Shown here piece after piece: positions 53,897-62,776 of a stretch of DNA of 64,000 nt. The DNA comes from Arthrobacter globiformis. Its GTDB lineage: Bacteria > Actinomycetota > Actinomycetes > Actinomycetales > Micrococcaceae. Under the pieces are notes generated by a model that saw nothing but the letters and a program-made list of their open reading frames with translations, was not told where the DNA came from and did no database searches. The translations under genes and the position numbers were made by a program. Location: the NCBI RefSeq assembly GCF_030818015.1, contig NZ_JAUSZX010000001.1:310001-374000 (forward strand). Reading direction: 5' to 3'. Each line of letters begins with the position of its first letter. Position 1 is the stretch's first letter.

Positions 53897-54548
53897 TGTT
53901 AAACCCTCTTTACGGGAATGGGGTTACCGGGCTGGCAGCGGCATCAAGGGGCCGTCCGCAGCTCGAAGGAAATTTTGCCGGCGGCATTGGGCGCTGCCGG
54001 TGGGGAGGTGGGGGACGGCGTAAGCAGTGTGCCGTCGATACGGTTTGGTTGTTTTATTGTCAAACAATCTGCTTGCTGGTTCAACAGTAGCGTTGTGACC
54101 AGAGCCACGTCCAGTGTTTTTTTCGTTCGCCTTGAGCCGGCAGGAAATATTGCGCAATCTGCGCTCCGCGGATGCCCGGGCTGGTGCCCCCGAAACCGGG
54201 TGAGGTTGCGGGAAATGTAAATTCCCCGTTACCGTCCGGCCGGTTACGACGGCGGCACGCCGCGCCTTGGTCTTTCTGCTCACCCCCAGCACCCAACTAG
54301 GTAGCATTTCAGGGCGTTCTCAGGGCTGGGAAGGCCGTGAGCTGCTACCTACTTTCGTTGTCCTGTGGGGCGGCAAAACTTATTGGTTCCCGCCTGCCAT
54401 CCGGTGCCCGATCGGCCCTTAAATGTCAGACCCGCTCCCTAGTCTGGGAGTGTCCGGTAGGGGCAGAAGCCGGCAGCTGATTTCAGAAGGCAGTGATTTC
54501 AGAAGACAAGTGGTTCGGAAGGCCAGGTTTCCGGGAAGGAGGCGCGGC
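53897..54548. other. 650-bp intergenic region before the hydroxyproline operon
   Basis: Holds the operator candidate at 54056-54072 and, at its right end, the AAGGAGG ribosome site of the HNH gene. The stretch 54110-54420 is less GC-rich than the flanks and shows no gene, clear hairpin or repeat. Confidence 0.55.
54056..54072. promoter_or_regulatory. GntR-type operator candidate before the hydroxyproline operon
   Basis: TTGTCAAACAA (54057-54067) is a one-mismatch palindrome of the TTGTC-N-GACAA type. Read on the minus strand, the 17 bases give GCAGATTGTTTGACAAT, matching GCAGATTGTCTGACAA at 57564-57579 in all but one of 16 positions. It lies 160 bp upstream of the binding-protein gene. Confidence 0.7.
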
Positions 54549-56036
54549 ATGGAGGTCCAAGCGTTCGTCGCCGACGAGACGTGGGTTCCGGCCGTCGACT
54601 TCACGGATCACGAGGATTCGCTGCTTACCGGAACGGTGAGCTTTCCGCTCCCCTCCTTCCTCACAGCCGACGAGGCGCTCTCCATGGTGGAGTCGACCGA
54701 CCGGCTCCTCGCTTGGGCAACAGCCATGAAAATGAGCGCCCTGGCGAGGGTCGAAGAAGCGATTGGCGAAGAATCTCCCCGGCGCCAAGAGAACCAACCG
54801 GTGCGGTTTGGCGGGGACGAGGCCCATGCGCTCGCCGTCAGCGAAGTGTCCACCGCCTGTGCCCTCTCGAGAGGCACCGCCGCGCGCCTCGTGAATGATG
54901 CCGCGGATCTAACGACGTCCCAGTGGGGAATCCTTGAAGCGGTCGAGGCAGGGGAGATCTCCGAGGCTCACGCCCGGATCATCCTCGACCAGGTCCGCTC
55001 CCTGCCTGCCGAACAGGCCGAGAATTTCGCCGCGGCGGCCCTGCAGCGCACGCGGACGCGGCAAGGCCGACGCCGCACCCCGTCCGAGTTGCGCGCATGC
55101 CTGGGGCGGCTGCGCGAGAGCCTCCACCCCGAGAGCCTCGCGGCCCGGAAGGCATCTGCCCGGCGCGAACGAGGTGTGTGGTTCTCGCCCGAGCCGGACG
55201 GCATGTGCACGCTATCCGCGTTCCTCACGGCGGAAGTCGGGATGGCCATCTTTAATGGGCTCGACCGCGATGCGCGGCTGGCCAGCGCACGGGCTGCAGA
55301 GCCCGGGGCCCTTCCTGGGGCCTTCGCTGTTCCTGGACCCGATGCACCTCCCGAATCCGGCACTGCGCCCGATTCCCGCACGCTGTTGGAGCTTCGCGCT
55401 GATGCATTCACCTACCGTTTTTTGGGCGCATCTGACGAGTCAGGATCCGGAGCGTTCCGCGCCGAGGTCGTGGTGACCATTCCCGTCGGACTCGTCCTCG
55501 GTTACGGTGCCGAACCCGTCGAGACGCTCGCCACGGCTGAACTCAAAGCGGCTGAACTGCAGGCAGTTGAATTCCAGGCGGCCGAACTCGAAGGCTACGG
55601 TCCGGTTGACGCTGCCACGGCCCGGCGCCTGGCGGCCATTGCGCCCGCATGGCAGCGGCTCTTCATCGACTGCACCACCGGGCAGGCCCTGGGCGTGGGC
55701 CGTGCAGCGTACCGTCCACCGAAGGCGCTGCGCCGGTACCTATATTACCGTGACGGGACCTGCCGATTCCCGGGATGCACGTGCCGGGCCGCCGCCTGCG
55801 AACCCGACCACACCATCGAGTGGCAGGACGGTGGCGCCACCGACGCAGGCAACCTCGCAATGCTCTGCCGAAGGCACCACGCGCTAAAGTCCATCGGCGC
55901 CTGGAGCTATAGACAGTCGTCCCCAACGGGTGATCTTGAGTGGCGTTCGCCCCTGGGCCGGGAATACAGCACCGAAGCGGCGGATTTCGGCAAAGCCCTT
56001 TACCCGCCCAAGGAGCCAGAACCCCCGCCCTTCTAG
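54549..56036 (+). CDS. DUF222 / HNH endonuclease signature protein
   Basis: 495 residues. An N-terminal DUF222 helical region (about 20-330) and a C-terminal HNH zinc-finger nuclease motif: CRFPGC, EPDHTIEWQDGGATDAGNLA and CRRHHALK. The length and layout are those of the multicopy actinobacterial 13E12-like family, which travels with mobile DNA; its role is unknown. AAGGAGG 7 nt before the ATG at 54549 fixes the start against an in-frame ATG at 54423. Between the domains a short A-E-L repeat is encoded by 15-bp units. Confidence 0.85.
   Translation: MEVQAFVADETWVPAVDFTDHEDSLLTGTVSFPLPSFLTADEALSMVESTDRLLAWATAMKMSALARVEEAIGEESPRRQENQPVRFGGDEAHALAVSEVSTACALSRGTAARLVNDAADLTTSQWGILEAVEAGEISEAHARIILDQVRSLPAEQAENFAAAALQRTRTRQGRRRTPSELRACLGRLRESLHPESLAARKASARRERGVWFSPEPDGMCTLSAFLTAEVGMAIFNGLDRDARLASARAAEPGALPGAFAVPGPDAPPESGTAPDSRTLLELRADAFTYRFLGASDESGSGAFRAEVVVTIPVGLVLGYGAEPVETLATAELKAAELQAVEFQAAELEGYGPVDAATARRLAAIAPAWQRLFIDCTTGQALGVGRAAYRPPKALRRYLYYRDGTCRFPGCTCRAAACEPDHTIEWQDGGATDAGNLAMLCRRHHALKSIGAWSYRQSSPTGDLEWRSPLGREYSTEAADFGKALYPPKEPEPPPF
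55536..55595 (+). repeat. 15-bp coding tandem repeat, four units
   Basis: GCTGAACTCAAAGCG, GCTGAACTGCAGGCA, GTTGAATTCCAGGCG and GCCGAACTCGAAGGC follow one another without gaps and encode degenerate pentapeptides A-E-L-K-A, A-E-L-Q-A, V-E-F-Q-A and A-E-L-E-G, a likely helical spacer before the HNH domain. Confidence 0.85.
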
Positions 56037-56110
56037 GGTGGACCGCATTTACGGTGGCCCTGCTTCAGGATGGCTCGGTTTTGCGGTGGCTCGCTTCCGG
56101 GGTGGTGGCC

Positions 56111-56185
56111 GCTTCTGGTCCGGCCGCTCCTAGTCCGGCCGCTTCTGGTCCGGCCGCTCCTAGTCCGGCCGCTTCTGGTGCGGCT
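56111..56185 (+). repeat. 15-bp tandem array, five units
   Basis: GCTTCTGGTCCGGCC and GCTCCTAGTCCGGCC alternate from 56111 to 56170, then a final variant unit GCTTCTGGTGCGGCT ends at 56185 and touches the stop codon of the SDR gene on the other strand. In one frame the units encode A-S-G-P-A and A-P-S-P-A, but no gene using that frame is supported. Confidence 0.85.
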
Positions 56186-56778
56186 TAGTCAAGTGCGAAG
56201 ACTTGACCGGTCTGGATGCCCTCGACCGACTTCACGTAGGCGCGGCCGACCGTCTCGGCCGGCACCTGCGAGAACCCGGGGAAGAACTCGTGATACCCAG
56301 AGGCCTCGGCCAGGACTGTGGGGCTGACGGCGTTGATCCGAATTCCACGTGACAGCTCGGCGGCGGCAGCCATGACGAAGGACTCGAGGGCGCCGTTGGC
56401 CAGTGATGCCGCGGCGCCGGTCAGGATGGGCTCGCGGGCGAGGACGCCGCTGGTCAGGGTGAAAGAGCCGCCGTCGGAAATGTACTCGGCGCCGAGCTGC
56501 ACCAAGTTGACCTGGCCAAGGACCTTGTCCTCAAAGCCGGACCTGAAGTCCTTGTCCGTGAGCTCAGCGAGCGGCTTGAAGGGAACCGAACCGCTGCAGG
56601 AGATGACGGCATCTACGGTGCCCACCTGATCGAACATGCGCCGGATCGAGTCAGGTTCGGCCAGGTCCACGCTGATATCGCTTGAGCGGGAGGCTTCGAA
56701 TACCTCGTGCCGTCCCTTGAGTGCTGCGGCCGCCGCGGAACCGAGAAGGCCGTTTGCGCCAACAATAAGAATCTTCAT
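56185..56778 (-). CDS. Short-chain dehydrogenase-like protein
   Basis: 197 residues, compact SDR of the YbbO/short type. Cofactor loop IVGANGLLGSAAA, ISCSGSVPF in place of NNAG, LTSGVLA holding the catalytic Ser, and ASLANGALESF where the usual Tyr-x3-Lys motif is replaced, so catalysis by the classical mechanism is doubtful. ATG follows TAGGAG. 12 bp after the GntR gene and co-transcribed with it. Possibly a regulator partner or a reductase with altered active site. Confidence 0.8.
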   Translation of the reverse strand: MKILIVGANGLLGSAAAAALKGRHEVFEASRSSDISVDLAEPDSIRRMFDQVGTVDAVISCSGSVPFKPLAELTDKDFRSGFEDKVLGQVNLVQLGAEYISDGGSFTLTSGVLAREPILTGAAASLANGALESFVMAAAAELSRGIRINAVSPTVLAEASGYHEFFPGFSQVPAETVGRAYVKSVEGIQTGQVFALD

Positions 56779-56790
56779 GGGCTGATACTC

Positions 56791-57525
56791 CTACTTCTTT
56801 TTATCCGGCTGGGGTGCGTCCACACGTTGTTTGTCCAGCAGCGCGATGAGTTCCTTCGCGCTGTCGATCGTGTGTTCGGTGAAGGCTTTCCTGATGACCT
56901 CAAGGTCTTTGGTCCGAATGGCTTTGACGAGCTTCTCGTGCACGCGGTGGGCGCGGACGGGGTCTGCGCGGGTTGCCTGGTCCTGGGCAAGGATGATGGT
57001 GACGTGGGCTTCGGTGACGGGCCATAGGCGGAGCAGCAGCGCGTTCTCGGACGCGGCCCAGAGCTTGCGGTGGAAGGCCACGTGGCTTTCATGCCGCACT
57101 ACCGGGTCCGGGTCCATCTCCACGCGGCTGTATTCGGCCCAGCTTTCCTCGACCATGCGCAGGCGGCGCCCGGTTTCGTCTTCAATGATCGCGGTGACCG
57201 CGAGCATGTCCAGCGCCATGCGGGTGTTTGCCAAGTCCATGATGGACGTCGTATCCAGGGTGGCCACGCGGAGCCCGCGGTAGGGCTCCTGCACCAGAAG
57301 GCCTTCCTGCGCCATCTGGTTCAGCGCCTCGCGGACCGTGGGCCTGCTGACATTGAGCCATTCGGACAGCTGGACTTCGGTCAGTTTTTCACCCGGTTTG
57401 ATGGTGCCCAGCACCACCGCGCGGCGGATTTCGTTGACCACGCCGTCCCGGCGGGAAACGGAGGCCACGGGCGACATTCTCACAGGCAGGGATATCGGTT
57501 CGGGTGACAGGTGCGTTTCCGCCAT
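56791..57525 (-). CDS. GntR family regulator (FCD), probable hydroxyproline regulator
   Basis: 244 residues. HTH: VVNEIRRAVVLGTIKPGEKL then VSRPTVREALNQMAQEGLL; FCD domain with DLANTRMALDMLAV and the metal-site HVAFHRKLWAASEN and EAH pattern. The ATG at 57523-57525 has GGGGGAG just upstream; a TTG four codons earlier overlaps that site. The palindrome in its own promoter is repeated before the hydroxyproline operon 3.6 kb away, which makes it the likely regulator of both. Confidence 0.88.
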   Translation of the reverse strand: MAETHLSPEPISLPVRMSPVASVSRRDGVVNEIRRAVVLGTIKPGEKLTEVQLSEWLNVSRPTVREALNQMAQEGLLVQEPYRGLRVATLDTTSIMDLANTRMALDMLAVTAIIEDETGRRLRMVEESWAEYSRVEMDPDPVVRHESHVAFHRKLWAASENALLLRLWPVTEAHVTIILAQDQATRADPVRAHRVHEKLVKAIRTKDLEVIRKAFTEHTIDSAKELIALLDKQRVDAPQPDKKK

Positions 57526-57563
57526 GTGCTCCCCCAATTGCTAGGTTCTGGTCTGCGTTGCAT

Positions 57564-57579
57564 GCAGATTGTCTGACAA
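57564..57579. promoter_or_regulatory. GntR autoregulatory operator candidate
   Basis: TTGTCTGACAA (57569-57579) is a perfect palindrome around a central T, 44 bp upstream of the GntR start, preceded by GCAGA as in the copy at 54056-54072. Confidence 0.7.
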
Positions 57580-57649
57580 AGTTTAGCTCTTTACCCACCC
57601 CCGAGTAAATGGTGCGACCCGAAGTTTTATTGCCGCCGGGCCTGCGCAG

Positions 57650-57874
57650 TCAGCCGTTCCGGCTTGGCAGCCAGAGGGAGGGTGAACCGCCGATCGCGGG
57701 CATGACGCTTCCCTGCCCCACGAACCACGGGGCGAGGCCGGGCTCTGCGGGCGCGGGTTCTGCAGACTCGGACTGCAGCGGGTACCACCATCCGGTCTGA
57801 GGGCAGTGCTCGCCGGTGCGGACGGCGGTGGCTTCCCGTTGTGTGGCGGCAGTGGCGGGGCGGCGTCGTTTCAT
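57650..57874 (-). CDS. Small Pro/Ala-rich protein, 74 aa
   Basis: 74 residues beginning MKRRRPATAATQRE, then TGWWYPLQSESAEPAPAEPG and a C-terminal PAIGGSPSLWLPSRNG. AGGAG lies 4 nt before the ATG. A basic head and Trp-Trp-containing middle hint at peripheral membrane or cell-wall contact. No family recognised. Confidence 0.55.
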   Translation of the reverse strand: MKRRRPATAATQREATAVRTGEHCPQTGWWYPLQSESAEPAPAEPGLAPWFVGQGSVMPAIGGSPSLWLPSRNG

Positions 57875-58063
57875 AGGGCTCCTGGGTGGGCGTGCTGGTG
57901 ACATCACCGTAGGGCCACGCGGGACGCCGTCGGGCGTGTACATATGTCGATCCACACCTGACGGGCGTGACAAATGTAGGGAGCTGACCGCCATGCGGCT
58001 TAACTACCGTGGCTAGTAAGCCGTCCGGCGCCCCTGCCAACAATCCTGAAAGCGAGAAGAAGC

Positions 58064-59569
58064 GTGTCAGAAAACCAGGAACTTCCCGTACTGTCCCACT
58101 GGATCGGGGGAGAAGAAGCACTCTCCTCCGGTGACCGCACCGCGCCGGTCTTCGACCCCGCCCGCGGCACCGAGACCAAGCGGGTGGCCCTGGCCAACGC
58201 CGGCGACATCGAGGCCGCCATCTCATCCGCACAGAAGGCCTTCCCGGCCTGGCGCGGCCTGTCCATCACCAAGCGCCAGCAGATCATCTTCCGCTTCCGC
58301 GAACTGCTGAACGAGCGCAAGGGCGAACTGGCCCAGATCATCACGGCCGAGCACGGCAAGGTCGTCTCCGACGCGCTGGGCGAAATCACCCGCGGCCTGG
58401 AGGTCGTGGAACTGGCCACCGGCTTCCCGCACCTGATCAAGGGCGAGCACTCCGAGAACGTCTCCAGCGGCGTGGACGTCTACTCCACCAAGTCACCCCT
58501 CGGCGTCGTGGGCATCATCAGCCCGTTCAACTTCCCCGCGATGGTGCCGCTGTGGTTCCTGCCGATCGCCATCGCAGCCGGCAACGCCGTGGTCCTGAAG
58601 CCCAGCGAAAAGGACCCGTCGGCGGCCAACTGGCTCGCCGAGCTGTTCACCGAAGCGGGGCTGCCGAACGGCGTTTTCAACGTCCTGCACGGCGACAAGG
58701 AAGCCGTCGATGGCCTCCTGGAGCACCCTGACGTGAAGGCCATCTCCTTCGTCGGGTCCACCCCGATCGCCCAGTACATCTACGAGACCGCCGCACGCAA
58801 CGGCAAGCGCGTCCAGGCTCTCGGCGGCGCCAAGAACCACATGCTGGTCCTGCCCGACGCCGACCTCGACCTGACAGCCGACGCCGCCATCAACGCCGGC
58901 TTCGGTTCCGCCGGTGAACGCTGCATGGCCATCAGTGTCGTGGTCGCCGTCGAGCCCGCCGCCGACGAACTGATCGAAAAGATCACCTCCCGCATGGCCA
59001 CGCTGCGGATCGGCGACGGCCGCCGCAACTGCGATATGGGCCCCCTGGTCACCCGCCAGCACCGCGACAAGGTGGCCTCCTACATCGATGTCGCCATCGA
59101 GGATGGCGCCAAGGTGGTGGTGGACGGCCGCGGCATCAACGTTGACGGCGACGAGAACGGTTTCTGGCTCGGCCCCACCCTGATCGACGACGTCCCGGTC
59201 ACCTCCCGCGTCTACACGGAAGAGATCTTCGGCCCCGTCCTGGCCGTGGTCCGCGTCCGCAGCTACGAGGAGGGCCTGGATCTGATCAACTCCGGTGCCT
59301 TCGGCAACGGCACGGCGATTTTCACCAACGACGGCGGCGCAGCCCGCCGCTTCCAGAACGAGGTCGAAGTGGGCATGGTGGGCATCAACGTGCCCATCCC
59401 CGTGCCCGTGGCCTACTACTCCTTCGGCGGCTTCAAGGACTCGATCTTCGGCAGCTCCAAGGCGTACGGCCTGCAGGGCTTCCAGTTCTTCACCCGCGAA
59501 AAGGCCATCACCTCCCGCTGGCTCGACCCCAGCCACGGCGGCATCAACCTCGGCTTCCCGCAGAACTAA
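58064..59569 (+). CDS. mmsA: CoA-acylating (methyl)malonate-semialdehyde dehydrogenase
   Basis: 501 residues. ISPFNFPAMVPLWFLP, QALGGAKNH in place of the Glu general base (the hallmark of CoA-acylating MMSDH) and nucleophile Cys287 in GSAGERCMA. GTG start at 58064, with GAAAGCGAGAAG upstream. Turns methylmalonate or malonate semialdehyde into propionyl- or acetyl-CoA. With the aminotransferase 1.7 kb away it fits beta-alanine (or beta-aminoisobutyrate) breakdown. Confidence 0.93.
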   Translation: MSENQELPVLSHWIGGEEALSSGDRTAPVFDPARGTETKRVALANAGDIEAAISSAQKAFPAWRGLSITKRQQIIFRFRELLNERKGELAQIITAEHGKVVSDALGEITRGLEVVELATGFPHLIKGEHSENVSSGVDVYSTKSPLGVVGIISPFNFPAMVPLWFLPIAIAAGNAVVLKPSEKDPSAANWLAELFTEAGLPNGVFNVLHGDKEAVDGLLEHPDVKAISFVGSTPIAQYIYETAARNGKRVQALGGAKNHMLVLPDADLDLTADAAINAGFGSAGERCMAISVVVAVEPAADELIEKITSRMATLRIGDGRRNCDMGPLVTRQHRDKVASYIDVAIEDGAKVVVDGRGINVDGDENGFWLGPTLIDDVPVTSRVYTEEIFGPVLAVVRVRSYEEGLDLINSGAFGNGTAIFTNDGGAARRFQNEVEVGMVGINVPIPVPVAYYSFGGFKDSIFGSSKAYGLQGFQFFTREKAITSRWLDPSHGGINLGFPQN

Positions 59570-59582
59570 GCAAGTGAATCCA

Positions 59583-59624
59583 CGGCAGGGTCTCCGGCGC
59601 ACCGCTGGAGGCCCTGCCGCTTTT
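59583..59624 (+). terminator. Terminator after mmsA
   Basis: CGGCAGGG with CTCC pairs with GGAG and CCCTGCCG around an 11-nt loop and is followed by CTTTTC. It separates mmsA from the converging PucR gene. Confidence 0.8.
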
Positions 59625-61168
59625 CAACCCTCCCGCAACTGAGTCTCTTCCAGGAACTGCACCGCGGCGAACAGCTCCAGCCGGTCTCGCATGCCGTCCA
59701 GGTTCAGCCCGAGGATCCTGCCGGCCGCGTCCACCCGGTTCCGCAGAGTGTGGCGGTGCACCCCAAGGCGCCGGGCCGTCTTGTCCCACACGCAGTCGTT
59801 CGCGAACCACTCCCGCACAGTGGCCAGCAGCTCAGCCTGCTCCGCCGCGTCGTGCGCGATCAGCGGCTGCAGCAGTCCGCGCGCCACAGGACCGGCCTTC
59901 TCCTCGCGCAGCAGGCCCAGCATCCCGCCGTCGGACAGTTCGGAAAATTCGATGGCGGTCCTCCCCAGTTCTGCGGCGCGCCGCAGCGCGCGGGTGGCTT
60001 CTTCCAGGGCGCCGGAAAGCCCCGCGATCGCCGTCTCGGCGGAAACACCGCAGGCGCCATGCCGCTGCAGCAGCTCCAGAACCTTGTCCTGGTGCTGCCG
60101 CCCGGCCATGACCACCAAAAGGTCGCCGCGCAGGGCATAGAACACCGCGCCCCGGTAGTCGTCGGCGAGCAGTTCCAGCGCCTCGAGCAGGTTCGGTGCC
60201 GGGTTCTCCTGCCGCGAGGCGGTCACCAGCAGCGGTTCCCGCGGCAGCTGTCCCCACACCTGCCGCGCCGTTCTAGCCGCGACGTCGGTGCTGCCCGCCA
60301 GCAGCTGCTCGAAGACACCGGCGCGGAGGTGCCTGCGGGCGGTATCGAGGGTGCGCGTCTGCTCAAGCGTCAGGCTGGCCAGACCGATCACGCTGTTGAC
60401 GATGTCCGTCCGTGCCGGGTCCAGGGGCTCGATGGCACCCAGGGCCAGCGCGCCGCGGAGGCTGCCCTTCCGGCCAAGAGTCTGCAGCGTCACGGACTGG
60501 CCCCCGATGAGCAGATGCGAGGCGGAACGTGTGCCCAGGTCCAGGGCATTGCGGACCTTCGCCGTGACCTCGCCGGCAATGTCGGAGGGAACCGGACGGT
60601 TCCTCGCCATCCGGACGTAGTTGCCCGCGGCGTCGTAGAGAGCCACCCAGCTGTGCAGCTGGCGTTCCAGCTCCCCGAGGATCGAGGTCAGCCCGTCCGG
60701 GCGGAGGGCCGCGCGGGAGATGGCGCGCTGTGCCTGCAGCGACCATTCCGCCCGGGCATGTTCCTCCTTGGCCAGGTAGTCGGCCACCATGCGGATGATC
60801 GCGATGAACGGCGTCCGGTCCGGGACCTCCAATAGCGGCAGCCCGTGTTTCCGGCAGGCTTCCTCCAGCGCCGGCGGCAGCGTCCCGTGGATCACCTGCG
60901 TCGCGAACCCCAGGCCCGCGATGCCATGCCCCACCAGGCGCCCCACGTACTCGTCATAGGTGGAGCCATTTGGCTTGGTGTCCATCGGGAACTGTGTGCC
61001 GTCGGTGAGCAGCAGCTGCCCGGCGTCAAGGAACGGGGTGGGATCCGCCAGGTCGGAGCTGTGGACCCAGGTGATTGGCTCGTCGAGTTGGGCGGATCCA
61101 GCTTCCGGCATCACGAGGCGAAGCTTCAGCGCGCGGCTGCGGAGGAGGACGTTCAGGCTTGGCGGCAT
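59624..61168 (-). CDS. PucR family transcriptional regulator
   Basis: 514 residues. N-terminal PucR sensor (DEPITWVHSSDLADPTPFLDAGQLLLTDG), a GGDEF-like middle region and C-terminal PucR-type HTH (ATVREWFANDCVWDKTARRLGVHRHTLRNRVD). Activators of this family respond to purine intermediates, GABA or other amino compounds. It is divergent from the class III aminotransferase and convergent with mmsA, so it probably senses the amino substrate of that pair. Confidence 0.9.
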   Translation of the reverse strand: MPPSLNVLLRSRALKLRLVMPEAGSAQLDEPITWVHSSDLADPTPFLDAGQLLLTDGTQFPMDTKPNGSTYDEYVGRLVGHGIAGLGFATQVIHGTLPPALEEACRKHGLPLLEVPDRTPFIAIIRMVADYLAKEEHARAEWSLQAQRAISRAALRPDGLTSILGELERQLHSWVALYDAAGNYVRMARNRPVPSDIAGEVTAKVRNALDLGTRSASHLLIGGQSVTLQTLGRKGSLRGALALGAIEPLDPARTDIVNSVIGLASLTLEQTRTLDTARRHLRAGVFEQLLAGSTDVAARTARQVWGQLPREPLLVTASRQENPAPNLLEALELLADDYRGAVFYALRGDLLVVMAGRQHQDKVLELLQRHGACGVSAETAIAGLSGALEEATRALRRAAELGRTAIEFSELSDGGMLGLLREEKAGPVARGLLQPLIAHDAAEQAELLATVREWFANDCVWDKTARRLGVHRHTLRNRVDAAGRILGLNLDGMRDRLELFAAVQFLEETQLREG

Positions 61169-61212
61169 GCCGGACCCCTAGGATGTGAAAACGTCGAATC
61201 GGATTGGACTGA

Positions 61213-61220
61213 TTGTACAA
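61213..61220. promoter_or_regulatory. TTGTACAA palindrome in the PucR/aminotransferase gap
   Basis: An 8-bp perfect palindrome, TTGTACAA, centred between the divergent starts, is the only dyad I see in this 126-bp gap. It could be a PucR site or a -35 element for the aminotransferase. Confidence 0.35.
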
Positions 61221-61294
61221 AGGTATAGGGGGTTGCGTCGGGCGTGGACCGGATGATGAAGGAAGTCCCCATCCATCCACCGAGAGGAACCGTC

Positions 61295-62671
61295 ATGGGC
61301 GCCAGCCAGGAAACCCTGTTTGCAGCAGGCATCAATGCCGCAGTCACCAACGCAGCCGCCAGCGACGCTGCTATCTCCAACGCCGACGTCGTCGCCCTGG
61401 ACCGGGCGAACGTCTTCCATTCCTGGTCGGCGCAGAAGTCCCTCACCCCAATGGCCATTGCCGGCGGATCCGGCAGCACCGTCTGGGACCACGACGGCAA
61501 CACCTACCTGGACTTCTCCAGCCAGCTGGTGAACACCAACATCGGCCACCAGCACCCCAAGGTCATCGCCGCCATTGCGCAGCAGGCAACCAGCCTGGCC
61601 ACCGTCGCGCCGGCCCACGCCAACCACGTCCGCGGCACGGCTGCAGCCAGGATCCTGTCCCACGCCCCGGCCAACATGGAGAAGGTCTTCTTCACCAAGG
61701 GAGGCGCGGACGCGAACGAAAACGCCATCCGCATGGCCCGCCTGCACACCGGCCGCGACAAGGTCATCTCCCGCTACCGCTCGTACCATGGCAACACGGG
61801 CTCGGCGATCGTGGCCACCGGTGACTGGCGCCGCATCCCCAACGAATACGCCCGGGGCCACGTCCACGTTTTCGGCCCGTACCTCTACCGGTCCGAATTC
61901 TGGGCAGAGACGCCGGAACAGGAGACCGAGCGCGCACTGCACCACCTGCGCCGCGTCGTCCAGGCCGAGGGGCCGCAGTCGGTCGCAGCCCTCCTACTCG
62001 AAACCGTCCCCGGCACGGCCGGCATCCTCGTCCCGACCCCCGGCTACCTCGAGGGCGTGCGCGAGCTGTGCGACGAGTACGGCATCGTGATGATCCTCGA
62101 TGAAGTCATGGCCGGCTTCGGACGCACCGGCGACTGGTTCGCCCTCGACGCGTTCAACGTCACCCCGGACCTCATCACCTTCGCGAAGGGCGTGAACTCC
62201 GGCTACGTCCCGGTGGGCGGCGTGATTATCTCCGGCGACATCGCGGCCACCTTCGACGAGCGCGTCTTCCCCGGCGGGCTGACCTACTCCGGCCACCCCC
62301 TCGCCGCAGCCTCAGTCGTAGCGTCCATCGAGGCCTTCGAGGAAGAGGACATCGTCGGCAACGCCGCGCGGATCGGCCGCGACCACCTGGAACCCGGCCT
62401 TCGTGCGCTTGCCGAGCGCCACGGCGTTATCGGCGAGGTCCGCGGCCGCGGCGTCTTCTGGGCGCTGGAACTCGTCCAGGACCCGTCCACCCGGACGCCG
62501 GTTTCGGCCGACTACATGGGCCGGCTCAAAGCAGAACTCCTGCGCCTGGGTCTGCTGCCCTTCATCGCCGACAACCGCATCCACGTCGTCCCGCCCGCCG
62601 TCGTGACGCCCGGGGAAGTGGCCACGGCCCTGAACATCTACGACCAGGCGCTAACCGCCGTCGTGGGGTGA
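61295..62671 (+). CDS. Class III omega-amino acid:pyruvate-type aminotransferase
   Basis: 458 residues, PLP fold type I. VWDHDGNTYLDFSSQ, SYHGNTGSA, ILDEVMAGFGRTG with Asp269 and the Schiff-base Lys298 in TFAKGVNSGY. ATG at 61295 follows GAGAGGAA; a start at 61244 is possible but lacks a ribosome site. In context it would convert beta-alanine or a similar omega-amino acid to the semialdehyde used by mmsA. Confidence 0.9.
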   Translation: MGASQETLFAAGINAAVTNAAASDAAISNADVVALDRANVFHSWSAQKSLTPMAIAGGSGSTVWDHDGNTYLDFSSQLVNTNIGHQHPKVIAAIAQQATSLATVAPAHANHVRGTAAARILSHAPANMEKVFFTKGGADANENAIRMARLHTGRDKVISRYRSYHGNTGSAIVATGDWRRIPNEYARGHVHVFGPYLYRSEFWAETPEQETERALHHLRRVVQAEGPQSVAALLLETVPGTAGILVPTPGYLEGVRELCDEYGIVMILDEVMAGFGRTGDWFALDAFNVTPDLITFAKGVNSGYVPVGGVIISGDIAATFDERVFPGGLTYSGHPLAAASVVASIEAFEEEDIVGNAARIGRDHLEPGLRALAERHGVIGEVRGRGVFWALELVQDPSTRTPVSADYMGRLKAELLRLGLLPFIADNRIHVVPPAVVTPGEVATALNIYDQALTAVVG

Positions 62672-62776
62672 AACTATGCCGGCCGGTGCGTGACGATCAG
62701 CCCGCTGGCCATCCGCCGGTGGTTGGTCAACCGCTGTCGAAATCCGGGGCTAAGGGCAGGGGCATGCTCCTGGCGC

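Noticed and set aside
54549..56036. Homing endonuclease or intein
   Set aside because: The HNH motif belongs to a free-standing DUF222 protein with its own ribosome site; no host gene is interrupted.
56111..56185. Possible CRISPR array
   Set aside because: Units are contiguous 15-mers with no unique spacers and no cas genes nearby.
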